Positions 1-8,357 of a stretch of DNA of 64,000 bases are shown here, piece by piece. This stretch comes from Martinezella multihospitum. Its GTDB lineage: Bacteria > Pseudomonadota > Alphaproteobacteria > Rhizobiales > Rhizobiaceae. The first letter of the stretch is position 1. Every line of letters starts with the position of its first letter. The position numbers were made by a program, and so were the translations under genes. The DNA is taken from positions 62,001-126,000 of the forward strand of contig NZ_FMAG01000008.1 in the NCBI RefSeq assembly GCF_900094585.1, in the 5' to 3' direction. The notes below the pieces were generated by a model. The model saw only the letters and a program-made list of their open reading frames with translations. It ran no database searches and was not told the DNA's origin.

Positions 1-212
1 CCATGTTGTTGTCGGGTCTTGGATGGGGGAACATGCCCTCGCATCTCGTCGAGGATGATATCGCGCGAGGGCGGTTGAAGACGATTTGCCCGGCTGACTT
101 CGATGCTCGTCTCATCCATCTCGCCATGGGTGCGGCATATCGAGCTGATCAGCGACTAGGCCCGGCGGGACGATGGATGGTTGAATACCTATCAACCGCG
201 AGCAAGTCTTAG
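1..212 (+). CDS. LysR-family regulator, C-terminal fragment cut by the window edge
   Basis: Only the last 69 or so residues are visible, and the reading frame is open to the left edge. The pattern GLGWGNMP followed by V-DDI-RGRL is the usual last part of the LysR effector-binding domain, just before the final beta strand and helix. The coding sequence ends at a TAG at 210-212. The regulated target cannot be judged because the N-terminus and upstream neighbours are missing. The identification rests on this short C-terminal match alone. Confidence 0.7.
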   Translation, partial: MLLSGLGWGNMPSHLVEDDIARGRLKTICPADFDARLIHLAMGAAYRADQRLGPAGRWMVEYLSTASKS

Positions 213-267
213 CTTAAGCAGCCGGCCATAGGACGTCGAAAGCGCAATCGTAAGCCTCGTTTAAAGC

Positions 268-729
268 CTACGATGTCTGCGACGATGGCTCCGTACCAGT
301 GATCTGATCCAGATTTGCGATCAGCCGGGTGAGCAAGGCGACGAGTTGTGTCGATTCTTCCTGCGAAAACCCATCCATTGCATCACGATTTCCTTTGAAC
401 AGGGTTTCAATTGCGTCAGGCATACGGGCCTGCGCAGCTTTCGTGAGGACGATGCGGCTGCTTCGGCCATCCTCCGGATGCGGCGTTCGTCGGATCAAAC
501 CGTCCCTCTCCATGCGAGCGAGCATTTGCGCCATCGGCGGCTGTTCGACCTTGGCGAAACGGGCAAGATCGCGTTGCGTGCTTGCCTTGCCATTCTGCAG
601 CGCGACCAACACCGGCAATTGGCCGACGCCGAACCCAAGGGGCTTCAGGCGTGCCTCGCTGAGACGGGCAAACCCCCGCGCCGCAAGGATGATGAGATGC
701 CCCGGCGTAGAAAGCACGTCTTTTTTCAT
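268..729 (-). CDS. MarR-family winged-helix transcriptional regulator
   Basis: 153-residue MarR-type repressor. A winged helix-turn-helix spans roughly residues 25-100, with the recognition region around KVEQPPMAQMLARMERDGLI and the wing HPEDGRSSRIVLT, which matches the D-x-R-x wing signature of the family. Helices at both ends would form the dimer interface. The ATG at 729 is preferred over a TTG at 762 because an AGGAG lies 11 nt upstream. The gene is divergent from a SnoaL-like protein, and a near-perfect palindrome lies in the gap (765-786), so autoregulation and control of the neighbour are likely. The ligand is unknown. Confidence 0.88.
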   Translation of the reverse strand: MKKDVLSTPGHLIILAARGFARLSEARLKPLGFGVGQLPVLVALQNGKASTQRDLARFAKVEQPPMAQMLARMERDGLIRRTPHPEDGRSSRIVLTKAAQARMPDAIETLFKGNRDAMDGFSQEESTQLVALLTRLIANLDQITGTEPSSQTS

Positions 730-764
730 CTTCCGCTTATCTCCTTGCCCGTGGTTGACCAAAA

Positions 765-786
765 ACTATATATGTACATATGTAGT
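765..786. promoter_or_regulatory. 22-bp AT-rich palindrome, candidate MarR operator
   Basis: Eleven-base arms (ACTATATATGT and ACATATGTAGT) meet at TGTACA with a single mismatched pair. The site sits 36 bp upstream of the marR start and 70 bp upstream of the divergent SnoaL-like gene. MarR dimers typically bind palindromes of this size in the shared promoter. The position and symmetry are seen directly; binding is inferred. Confidence 0.65.
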
Positions 787-856
787 TTCATTGGCGCTGA
801 CAAGCTCGCCTCGGCGTCACCCAAGGGTCCTTTTCAATCCATCGTGAGGAAACGAT

Positions 857-1234
857 ATGTCGGAAACTCATACTCAACTGATCAAACGCATCTACGACCG
901 CTTTAACGCGAGAGATATCGACGGAGTGCTTATCGAGCTTGCTGATGATGTTGTCTGGGCAAACGGCATGGAGGGAGGCCACGTCAATGGACGTGAGGCT
1001 GTGCGTGATTATTGGACACGGCAATGGGCGATCATCAGCCCACACGTCGAACCGGTTGCAATTCAGACAACCGATGACGGTGTCGTCGCTGTCGAAGTGA
1101 TCCAGTCCGTGTTCGATCTTAGAGGCCAGCCGCTAACGGGTCAGACGCATGGGTTGAAGGACAAGACGGTCATGCACATCTTTCACATGGAAAACGGCAA
1201 GATCACCCGCTTCGATATCAAGGACACCGTGTAG
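857..1234 (+). CDS. SnoaL-like / NTF2-fold protein
   Basis: 125-residue cytoplasmic protein with the layout of the SnoaL-like NTF2 superfamily. An N-terminal helix pair (IKRIYDRFNARDIDGVLIELADDVVW) is followed by a glycine-rich turn (NGREAVRDYWTRQW) and a curved beta sheet ending H-F-M-NGKITRFDI. Members are small cone-shaped enzymes or binding proteins with very different substrates, so no reaction is assigned. A GAGGAAA site lies just before the ATG. It is divergent from marR and is the most probable target of that repressor. Confidence 0.75.
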   Translation: MSETHTQLIKRIYDRFNARDIDGVLIELADDVVWANGMEGGHVNGREAVRDYWTRQWAIISPHVEPVAIQTTDDGVVAVEVIQSVFDLRGQPLTGQTHGLKDKTVMHIFHMENGKITRFDIKDTV

Positions 1235-1267
1235 GCATTCCATGAGACTGAGCCATGGAACGAATAG

Positions 1268-2164
1268 ATGACTGATTGGGATGACATCCGTTATTTCCTG
1301 ACTGTCGCGCGGGAAGGCTCGGTTCGGGCGGCATCAGAGCGTCTTGAGGTCAATCACGCAACGGTGCTGCGGCACATCGCCCAACTGGAAGAGCATCTTG
1401 GTGCGCAGATGTTCGAGAAACTACCCTCTGGCTATCGGCTGACTGAAGCCGGAGAAGAAGTTCTCGAGTTTGCCGAACAAATGGAGGCGTCGTCGAACCG
1501 GCTGGCAACGCGTGTCTTTGGACGCGACCAGAGCGTGCGCGGGCCGTTGCGGGTGACACTGTCACCGATCCTCGCGACACACCTTCTCATGCCGGACTTC
1601 GCCGACTTCGCGCGACTTCACCCCGAAATCGAGATGGAGATAGTGTCGTCCGACGAACCCGTCAATTTGACCAACCGGGAAGCCGACGTCGCCATCCGTG
1701 TCGTCTACAATCGCAGCACCCTTCCGCTCAATCTTCATGGGCTGAAAGGGCCGGATCTATTCGGGGCTGTCTACATATCGCGCGATCTCCTCAACGCTTG
1801 GCGCGCTGGCATGCATGAGCGCGTCCGCTGGGTCATCAAGAAATTCGACGGCATACCCGATTGGGCGCGTGAGGGTGACATCCCGATCGCCAAGGTTCCC
1901 TTCAGGACAATCGACGCCGGCGCGCATCTCGCAGCATTGCGGCAGGGAATCGGGATGACGGTGCTACCCTGCTTCGTCGGAGATGCCGACCCGTTGCTCG
2001 CCAGGGCTCCAGGCACCCGCCTGCACATGCACGGAACGCTCTGGCTTCTGACGCAAGGCGAAACGCGCAAGACCAAGCGAGTGCGGCTCTTCACCGAATT
2101 CCTCTCCCGCAGGCTTTCCACATATACGCCACTTCTCGCGGGCCTTGCCGTTCCCAGCGACTGA
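1268..2164 (+). CDS. LysR-family transcriptional regulator
   Basis: 298 residues, the normal LysR length. The N-terminal winged HTH (DDIRYFLTVAREGSVRAASERL, then HATVLRHIAQLEEHLGAQMFEK) is followed by a type 2 periplasmic-binding-like effector domain from about residue 90. The effector domain has the GIGMTVLPCFVGD segment typical of the subfamily that controls oxidoreductase genes. The gene starts 33 nt after the SnoaL-like gene and may be co-transcribed with it. The nearest plausible metabolic target is the NADP-binding reductase at 2448, but nothing in the sequence proves this. Confidence 0.88.
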   Translation: MTDWDDIRYFLTVAREGSVRAASERLEVNHATVLRHIAQLEEHLGAQMFEKLPSGYRLTEAGEEVLEFAEQMEASSNRLATRVFGRDQSVRGPLRVTLSPILATHLLMPDFADFARLHPEIEMEIVSSDEPVNLTNREADVAIRVVYNRSTLPLNLHGLKGPDLFGAVYISRDLLNAWRAGMHERVRWVIKKFDGIPDWAREGDIPIAKVPFRTIDAGAHLAALRQGIGMTVLPCFVGDADPLLARAPGTRLHMHGTLWLLTQGETRKTKRVRLFTEFLSRRLSTYTPLLAGLAVPSD

Positions 2165-2447
2165 CAAGCAACCGCTCGATCGCAAACGAATGACGCGACC
2201 ACCCGTCTCGGGGGAGACGATGGACAGCCACACGAAGGCAACGCGGCAATCCGCCCTGCCGGCCGGTGTTTGCAGGTGGTGCACAATTGCACAACCGATG
2301 TCGAGAATTCGGGAATAGCACCCAGTCGCACGCTCCCTAAATAGTTCCAGGATAAGGAGCCGACCGATATGCGGCAGGTCTCGCGAGATAACTCCCCGCA
2401 CCGAGAAGGCAGGGGTAATCAACATCAATACGGATCGGAAAATCACC

Positions 2448-3062
2448 ATGAACTACGCGATCGTCGGTTTCGGCGCTGTGGGCCAAGCCCTCGCCCTCGC
2501 CCTCGCCTTCGCCTTCGCCCGACGGAAGATCGAAGTGACTGTTGCCAGCCGGCGACCACCCGAGGCGCTCGTGCCGCAGGCGCGCGCGATCGGGCCAACG
2601 ATCGTGCCCAAGGCGCTGCAGGATGCAATCAAGGCCGACACCATCGTCCTGGCGGTCCCGTTCTGGGAACATCGCGGGGTCGCCAAGGCCCTGACGAACT
2701 GGCACGACAAGATAATCATCGACGCGACGAACGCGTTTGGCGTCCCTGTCGAAGATCTAGGCGGCCTTCCCTCTTCCGCAGTGATAGCCCAGGCCCTGCC
2801 CGGCGCTCGACTGGTCAAAGCGTTCAATCATCTGCCTGCGGGCCTCCTTGCGGAAGACCCGGCCGTCAGGGGTGGGCCTCGCGTGATATTCCTCTCGAGC
2901 GACGATGAAGGCGCGGCCTCGACAGTCGCTGCCCTGGTCGAACAGCTTGGCTACGCGCCGGTGAGCCTCGGCAAAATTGCCGAAGGCGGCCAGCTCGTGC
3001 AAGCGCGCGGCCGAAGCTGGGCACCGCTGATCTTCCAGGACCTGTTCAAGAAGGAGCGGTAA
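2448..3062 (+). CDS. NADP-dependent oxidoreductase of the F420-dependent reductase-like family
   Basis: 204 residues. The N-terminal Rossmann motif GFGAVG (residues 7-12) and the VASRRPPE segment after strand 2 fit the NADP oxidoreductase family often named after coenzyme F420. In bacteria these usually act on NADPH with unknown partners. The middle part shows the expected IVLAVPFWEH and IIDATN segments, and the end carries the QLGYAPVSLG segment. The first Rossmann helix contains an Ala-Leu/Ala-Phe run encoded by a hexanucleotide repeat (2490-2519), which appears to lengthen the helix by about four residues; this may harm cofactor binding. The ATG at 2448 has only a weak upstream ribosome site. 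Confidence 0.75.
   Translation: MNYAIVGFGAVGQALALALAFAFARRKIEVTVASRRPPEALVPQARAIGPTIVPKALQDAIKADTIVLAVPFWEHRGVAKALTNWHDKIIIDATNAFGVPVEDLGGLPSSAVIAQALPGARLVKAFNHLPAGLLAEDPAVRGGPRVIFLSSDDEGAASTVAALVEQLGYAPVSLGKIAEGGQLVQARGRSWAPLIFQDLFKKER
2490..2519 (+). repeat. In-frame hexanucleotide microsatellite (CTCGCC)3(TTCGCC)2
   Basis: Five tandem 6-bp units within the reductase gene encode alternating Leu-Ala then Phe-Ala. The tract lies in the first Rossmann helix, immediately after the glycine motif. Units are whole multiples of three, so gain or loss would keep the frame while changing helix length. Confidence 0.85.
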
Positions 3063-3243
3063 GAATGTACGATGATCTGGCTTGGCCCGAGCGACCGTCA
3101 AGGCTGGGTTATGATCCGCACGGACGATGAAGGCAGGCCAAGCATGTTTGCCCGACATCTCTGCCGCGTTGTCTGGGCATCAGCCCTCTCGGCCTATGTC
3201 AGTGAATTCATCATCTTGCCCATCTACGGCTGGAGACGATGAC

Positions 3244-4028
3244 GTGAATATCGAACTTTGGGGCCGCAAGGCCATCGTCACGGGGTCAACGGCAGGGATC
3301 GGCCGGGCCACGGCAGAGGGACTGGCGCGTGCCGGCGCATCGGTCGTCATCAATGGCCACGGGAATGCCCGGGTCGATGAGGCCGTGCTGCACAGAGATG
3401 CGGCAGGCCTTTCCCGGGAGCGACATATCGGGCATCGGCGCCGATCTCTCGACGAGGGCGCGGCGACTTTCTTCAGACAGGTGCCGGACGCCGATATCCT
3501 CGTCAACAATGTCGGAACGGCAGTGCTCAGAGACTTCGCGGACACGACCAATGAAGACTGACTGGACATTTTCCAGCTCAACGTCATGAGCGGCGTGCGC
3601 ATGACACGGCACCATTTGCCGAGGATGGTGCGACAGGGCTGGGGTCGCGTCGTTTTCGTCAGCAGCGAGTCCGCCGTCAACATTCCCAAGGAGATGATCG
3701 ACTATGGGACGACGAAGCTTGCGGTCTCCCGCGGCCTGGCGGAGTCGGTGCGGGTATGGGGGTTACCGTCAACGCCGTCCTTCCAGGTCCGACGAGATCA
3801 TAGATCCTGTCGAACTGGAAGGCTGCGCAAGCTAACGACTAGGGAATCACACAGGAAGATGCCGAGCAAGCGTTTCTGAAATCAGCCCGCCCGACGAGCC
3901 TCATCCAGCGTTTCGCCACGACCGATGAGGTTGCCAACATGATTGTCTACGTATGTTCCGAACAGGCTTCCGCGACCACGGGCGCGGCTCTACGCGTCGA
4001 TGGCGGCGTGGTTCGCTTCGTCGCCTAA
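3244..4028 (+). pseudogene. Short-chain dehydrogenase/reductase, broken by frameshifts and stops
   Basis: A classical SDR can be followed across several frames. The GTG start at 3244 leads to the cofactor motif TGSTAGIG. A frame change near 3400 puts the FPGSDISGIGADLS segment in another frame, and it is restored by GAATFFRQ and ILVNNVG. A TGA at 3559-3561 interrupts the run before LDIFQLNVM, where family members usually carry Trp. The catalytic YGTTK at about 3703 is intact. A further shift near 3755 moves GVTVNAVLPGPTRS into another frame, followed by a TAG. The conserved C-terminus (QRFATTDEVANMIVYVCSE, then LRVDGGVV) ends at 4028. At least four lesions make this a decaying gene rather than one sequencing error. 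Confidence 0.85.
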
Positions 4029-4193
4029 GTACGGACTTGTCTATTGCAAGCTCTTGATGGGATTAGAACTGTAGATCACACAAATACGAGGTGTGTTCGA
4101 ATATCGCCCGCGATGAAATGATTGGCTTGCAATTGACGCGGCCTGGCCGCCAACGGATTCAGGAGCGAGTAGCCGGCCCTATCGTCCGGCACC

Positions 4194-4751
4194 TCACTGG
4201 CTTACCCTGAACCTCGCATGGCAGGTCGTGCAGGTCTGCAGCATGGGGTGAAAGATGTGCTCCGCAGACATAACCGACAGCTCCTGCTCGCTTCCGGCAT
4301 GGGTGCCGAACGGGCCGCCGCCCATGGCTTCTCCGGGCTTCATGCGCATGCTGGCCGGCATCGGTCCGGGGTTATTCCGCGCGGCGGCGTCGAGCGCGAC
4401 GGCATAGTCGCGCAGGTCTTTCGCGATGCGGTCGAACCGCTCGTGCTCCTCAAGAATGTTCGGCATAGCCTTTGATTGCGGGCTGATCGTCTCCGATGCA
4501 AAGTGGCTGGAGAGAACGGTACCCGATCTGTCGCGGATGGTGTCTGCCGCCGATTGGAACTCGGCGGCCTTATAGCTTTCCGGATTCTTGAACATGCCGG
4601 AGATCGTCTTTGCCGCCGCGGCCATGGCCTTCATGTCAGCTTGCCGAAGCGTTACGACATCCTCGGCTGCCGGCGACGGAACCACCGTCATGAGAACCGC
4701 TACCACGGCGCAGAGCAATCCGAACATGTTCAGGAAAAGTGTCCGTCTCAA
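4194..4751 (-). CDS. Cytochrome c prime-like periplasmic haem protein
   Basis: About 185 residues. A signal peptide is visible (Arg-rich start, then MFGLLCAVVAVLMTVV and an A-A cleavage region), followed by a mostly helical domain. The single haem motif CTTCH lies at the extreme C-terminus, followed by ARFRVSQ. A C-terminal CxxCH after a four-helix bundle is the hallmark of class II cytochromes c (cytochrome c prime, c556), which act in periplasmic electron transfer or bind gases such as NO. The TTG at 4751 is chosen because GGAG lies 7 nt before it; the ATG at 4727 is the alternative. A remnant of a Cys-rich copper-binding protein lies just upstream on the same strand. Confidence 0.75.
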   Translation of the reverse strand: MRRTLFLNMFGLLCAVVAVLMTVVPSPAAEDVVTLRQADMKAMAAAAKTISGMFKNPESYKAAEFQSAADTIRDRSGTVLSSHFASETISPQSKAMPNILEEHERFDRIAKDLRDYAVALDAAARNNPGPMPASMRMKPGEAMGGGPFGTHAGSEQELSVMSAEHIFHPMLQTCTTCHARFRVSQ

Positions 4752-4834
4752 GGCTACGCTCCGAATCCATCGTGCCGCTTGCCAGCGATATCCCCTCTCA
4801 TTCAGGCAGCACGAAGGCGAATACCCTCCCCTAG

Positions 4835-5082
4835 TCACGCCGTTTTGCGGCAGCTCCCGGCGCGATGACGGCAGGTATCGAGCAGCTCGGCACATCGCCT
4901 ATCCGCTCGCAGTCCTCCGCGCATTGGGCGCAGATTTCGGCACATTCCCGGCAGACATGTTTGCAGTGCCCAGAACCGACCAGCACGAAATGCACGGACA
5001 TCCGACAGATTTCTGCGCAAGCCATCATCAGCTTGAAGTGCTGCGGCTTGCGGCAACACCGGCCATCGAGATTGGCGCGCAC
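4835..5082 (-). pseudogene. DUF326 four-helix Cys-rich copper-binding protein, truncated and frameshifted remnant
   Basis: The readable frame contains CAEICRMSVHF, then HCKHVCRECAEICAQCAEDC, the Cys-pair pattern of DUF326/Csp-type copper-storage four-helix bundles. Two features suggest a remnant. The expected first helices, with their own Cys pairs, are missing from the N-terminus. The final Cys helix (CAELLDTCRHRAGSCRK) continues only in a second reading frame after about 4900. Intact family members are usually clearly longer. Proteins of this type bind Cu(I) in the cytoplasm or periplasm. Calling it broken is an inference from frame switching. Confidence 0.6.
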
Positions 5083-5278
5083 CTCTAAATCACTTTCCGT
5101 TGAGTGATTGGATTTGACCTATACCAAGTCAGCGCAAGCTGCCTAGAGTTCAGGATATCCCCGAACTGGAGCCGTCATTTTCGGCTGGCTGATATCGTGC
5201 CAGTCCGGATTCGATTGTGAAATGAGCGATGGCCCGAGCGGATTCTATTCGAAATGCGCGTCTAGGAGGGAAAAGCGA

Positions 5279-6268
5279 ATGCGACTGCTGACCGTGCGGA
5301 GCTTCATGGAGCAATTGAGCGTGATCTTGGGATTGGTAGCCGTAGGTGGAAGCGCACAGGCGAAACCAATGATCTGGCAACCCGCAGAGGGGGTTACGCA
5401 AATTGCACTTTGGCCGGGAGCGGTCCCAGATGCGCAGCCCGTATCGGGATCGGAGGACGTCTCAATAACGACAAAAGGCGTAGCGGGTAAGCCAAATACT
5501 AACGTCACCAATGTAACTGGTCCGACGATCTCGGTTTACCTGCCCAAGGGAAAGAATACAGGAGCGGCAGTGGTCGTGGTTCCGGGAGGAGGGTTTCAGG
5601 TTCTAGCGATTGATCTTGAAGGCACCGAGGCCTGTGATTGGGCTAACTCGATAGGCATGACATGCGTGCTGCTGAAGTATCGCGTCCCCAGTCCTCCATA
5701 TAGCTGGCAATGCGATTGCCGCCCGGACAATCTATCCATATCGGAGCCGTCCTTGCAGGACCTGCAGCGGGCGATGAGGATGGTGCGCTATCATGCGGAG
5801 CAGTGGCATATCGATCCGCATAAGGTTGGCGTTCTGGGATTCTCGGCAGGCGGTTACCTTGTGGCGGAGATCAGCACGCTCTTCGACCGCCCACTGTATC
5901 CAAAGGTAGACAACGCCGACAATGAAAGCGCTCGGCCTGATTTCGCGATGCCAATCTATCCCGGACATCTTGCGAAGTATCCTGGTCATCCTGCGAAGGG
6001 GGATGACATGAGGCTGAACCCGAATATTCCAGTATCCAATCAGACGCCGCCGACGTTCTTGGTTCAGGCAGAAGACGACGACGAGGATGGCGTAAATCAA
6101 TCGCTAGTCTATTATGCCGCGTTATGGAAGGCGCACGTCCCGGCAGAGATGCATCTATATGCAAATGGAGGCCATGCATTCGGGTTCCGGCGGACGGAGT
6201 TACCCATCACGAGCTGGCCTGTGCAAGGCGAAGTCTGGTTGCGGACGATCGGCATCATTCCTAACTGA
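5279..6268 (+). CDS. Secreted alpha/beta-hydrolase, BD-FAE / acetyl-xylan-esterase-like
   Basis: 329 residues from the ATG at 5279, which has a strong AGGAGGG site 8 nt upstream; an earlier ATG at 5222 lacks one. An N-terminal signal sequence ends near AQA. The oxyanion segment VVVPGGGF is followed by the nucleophile elbow GFSAGG (Ser189), a late acidic cluster (QAEDDDED) able to supply the Asp, and the histidine in GGHAFGF. This order is typical of esterases annotated as endo-1,4-beta-xylanase B or BD-FAE, which remove acetyl or feruloyl groups from plant polysaccharides. The gene stands alone between a decayed region and a gene desert. The substrate is inferred from the family only. Confidence 0.8.
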   Translation: MRLLTVRSFMEQLSVILGLVAVGGSAQAKPMIWQPAEGVTQIALWPGAVPDAQPVSGSEDVSITTKGVAGKPNTNVTNVTGPTISVYLPKGKNTGAAVVVVPGGGFQVLAIDLEGTEACDWANSIGMTCVLLKYRVPSPPYSWQCDCRPDNLSISEPSLQDLQRAMRMVRYHAEQWHIDPHKVGVLGFSAGGYLVAEISTLFDRPLYPKVDNADNESARPDFAMPIYPGHLAKYPGHPAKGDDMRLNPNIPVSNQTPPTFLVQAEDDDEDGVNQSLVYYAALWKAHVPAEMHLYANGGHAFGFRRTELPITSWPVQGEVWLRTIGIIPN

Positions 6269-7313
6269 GCGGCGCAGACCTGCAGTTCACCAACACGGAA
6301 TAGAGCCTGATTGGTCGTCGCCGTTGTCGCAAAGCCTCCGTAGACGCCGGCAGCCTTTAAACAGTTCCTGAGGTAGCCGAATGATGGCTTAGGAGCCGAT
6401 TGCAGACTATCCGGTTCAGGGCCAACCCAGCGGATAGCTGCCATTCAGCAGCCAGCTTCAACCGGCCATTCGGGGCGTCCTCCATTCGGCTGAAACACGC
6501 TGTCTGGTAGATTATTATGGTTCCTGCACCATTGCCAATCTCCATGATCGGCACGGACACCTGGTTTCGCTGCCAGGATCACCCGAGGCCTTTCACCGGA
6601 GACGCACCCCTTTACGGATCGACGAGCCTTACTCATTTATGTACCTAGAATATAGATCCAGCCAAACTCGTCGCGATAGCCGATCACCCAGCAATCGATC
6701 TCGTCCGTGATGCCGTCTTCGAACTGCGGAGTCCCATCGTCTGCAGAGGCGAACCTGAGCGCCATTGCGCTTCTTCGTTTATTCCGGATACAGCCAATTC
6801 CTATGTTGGCTCGGGCTTATCGCACAGTTCAACCAGTCGGTCGCGGACGCTCTGTATCTCAGATGCGAGATCATCCATTGAGATCAGGCCATCCTTGAGA
6901 AGTCAGTCGTACGATCCTCCGGCATCGAACCCTTGGCAGTTTCTCCCGGCGACTCTCTGACGTCTCGAAATCGCAACTGAGATCGGCCAATTCGATCCGC
7001 GCCTCTTCAAAGTCGTCCGTCGAATGTGCGTGGTGAACAAGGGAAAGCAGGATCGCAATTGCTTGATTATCCAGCCTTTCCCTTCTCGGAGAAGGAGGTG
7101 CCCTACTCGTTCTCCAAACTGAGGATGCGGCGCTTCGAGAGCGTGACCATCCGCCGGGAGAACTTCGTCAACCAGGATATAAGTGATGCCGACACACTTT
7201 ATAACTGGATAACTGGCTCGCCCGCAAAGTCCAAGAATGCCCCAAGCGACGATCCGTTTTGGGTCGCCGCTTGAGGCGTGTGACACGGACAAAATGCCCG
7301 AAGACGGTAGCAT
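6269..7313. other. Gene-poor stretch with only small remnants
   Basis: No intact gene of recognisable family was found. Short minus-strand stretches look protein-like, for example a 42-codon frame at 6637-6765 with TDEIDCWVIGYRDEFGWIY and a frame near 6800-6880 reading MDDLASEIQSVRDRLVELC. They are too short and isolated to call genes. The pattern fits degraded coding sequence, in keeping with the two pseudogenes just upstream. No terminal inverted repeats were seen that would define an insertion sequence. Confidence 0.4.
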
Positions 7314-8165
7314 TCACGGAGAAGCGATTTCCCGAACCTTCGGCTCGCCCTGAGCCGCGTTCGAGACGCTTTCCCAGGCCTCCCAAGTTGCCAAACGTGC
7401 TGCATAGGCCGCGCGTACGACCGGAAGTCCCTCGGTGCCGAGGAACAACCGCAGCGGCGGGGTATCCATGTCGACGGTTGCCAAAACAGCTTGCACCGTT
7501 GCCTCAGGATCGCCAAAGGCAATGCTGGCGGCGCGCGCGAAGATTCCGGCCCTGATATCCGAGTAGGTATCGAGACCAGCCGAGATCTTGAGAGAGGTCT
7601 GGCTGGCAAAGCCGGTCGCATAGGCGCCGGGCTCCAGCATCGTAACCTTGATACCGAAGCTGGCAACTTCCTGCGCCAGGCTTTCATGCAACGCTTCGAA
7701 TGCCCATTTGGAGGCGTGATAGAATCCGACGATCGGGCTGGCGACTAGGCCCGCGACGCTGGAGACGCCGATGATATGGCCGCTGCCCTGTTTGCGCAGC
7801 AATGGCAGCGCCGCCTGAATCACGCGCAGTGTCCCGAAGAAGTTGGTTTCGAACTCCGCCTTGATGTCGGCTTCAGCCGTTTCCTCAACGGCGCCAACAA
7901 GCGCGTAGCCGGCATTGTTCAAGACGACGTCCAGCCTGCCGAAATGGTTATGACCGCGCTCGATCACGCTGCGAACCTGGTCGGGGTCCGTGACGTCAAG
8001 CGCAAGCGGCAGAACTGCATCGCCATGTTGAATGCTGAGGTCGGCAACACTTTCGAGAGAACGAGCCGTTGCCACGACCTTGTCGCCGCGCTTCAGAGCG
8101 GCTTCGGCCCAGATGCGACCGAAACCGCGGGATGCGCCGGTGATGAACCATACTTTGCCAGACAT
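7314..8165 (-). CDS. Short-chain dehydrogenase/reductase
   Basis: 283 residues, a classical SDR. It has the NADP-binding TGASRGFG at residues 9-16, the acidic DVTDPDQV segment, NNAGY, the catalytic serine in GVSSVAG, and the YHASK Tyr-Lys pair. It resembles SDRs annotated as oxidoreductases of the retinol-dehydrogenase-like type. The extended C-terminus (PPLRLFLGTEGLPVVRAAY) is common in that group. An AraC-family regulator lies 190 bp upstream on the same strand and a second SDR follows that, so all three may form one regulated unit. The substrate is unknown. Confidence 0.87.
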   Translation of the reverse strand: MSGKVWFITGASRGFGRIWAEAALKRGDKVVATARSLESVADLSIQHGDAVLPLALDVTDPDQVRSVIERGHNHFGRLDVVLNNAGYALVGAVEETAEADIKAEFETNFFGTLRVIQAALPLLRKQGSGHIIGVSSVAGLVASPIVGFYHASKWAFEALHESLAQEVASFGIKVTMLEPGAYATGFASQTSLKISAGLDTYSDIRAGIFARAASIAFGDPEATVQAVLATVDMDTPPLRLFLGTEGLPVVRAAYAARLATWEAWESVSNAAQGEPKVREIASP

Positions 8166-8357
8166 TTTAGTCTCCTTGAACTGATAGCTGCTTTGAATTT
8201 CCCGGCATCCTGAGGTATCAGCGACGGCATGCCGACGCAGTGGCAGACGATGCCAATCGTGTTGCAGCGGGCGCCAAAGGATTTGTCTTCGATAGCTGGA
8301 AATAGCCTCTGCCCCGCCGCCACGGCGGGAGCATGCAGGGCCTGATCCGTATCAATA

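Noticed and set aside
329..906. Long open frames antisense to marR
   Set aside because: They mirror the marR coding strand and show no family features; high GC produces such shadows throughout.
3559..3561. In-frame TGA in the SDR as a selenocysteine codon
   Set aside because: Family members usually carry Trp at this point, other frameshifts are present, and no selenocysteine insertion hairpin is evident.
6903..7313. 136-codon minus-strand frame
   Set aside because: No ribosome site, no recognisable domain, and composition unlike neighbouring genes.
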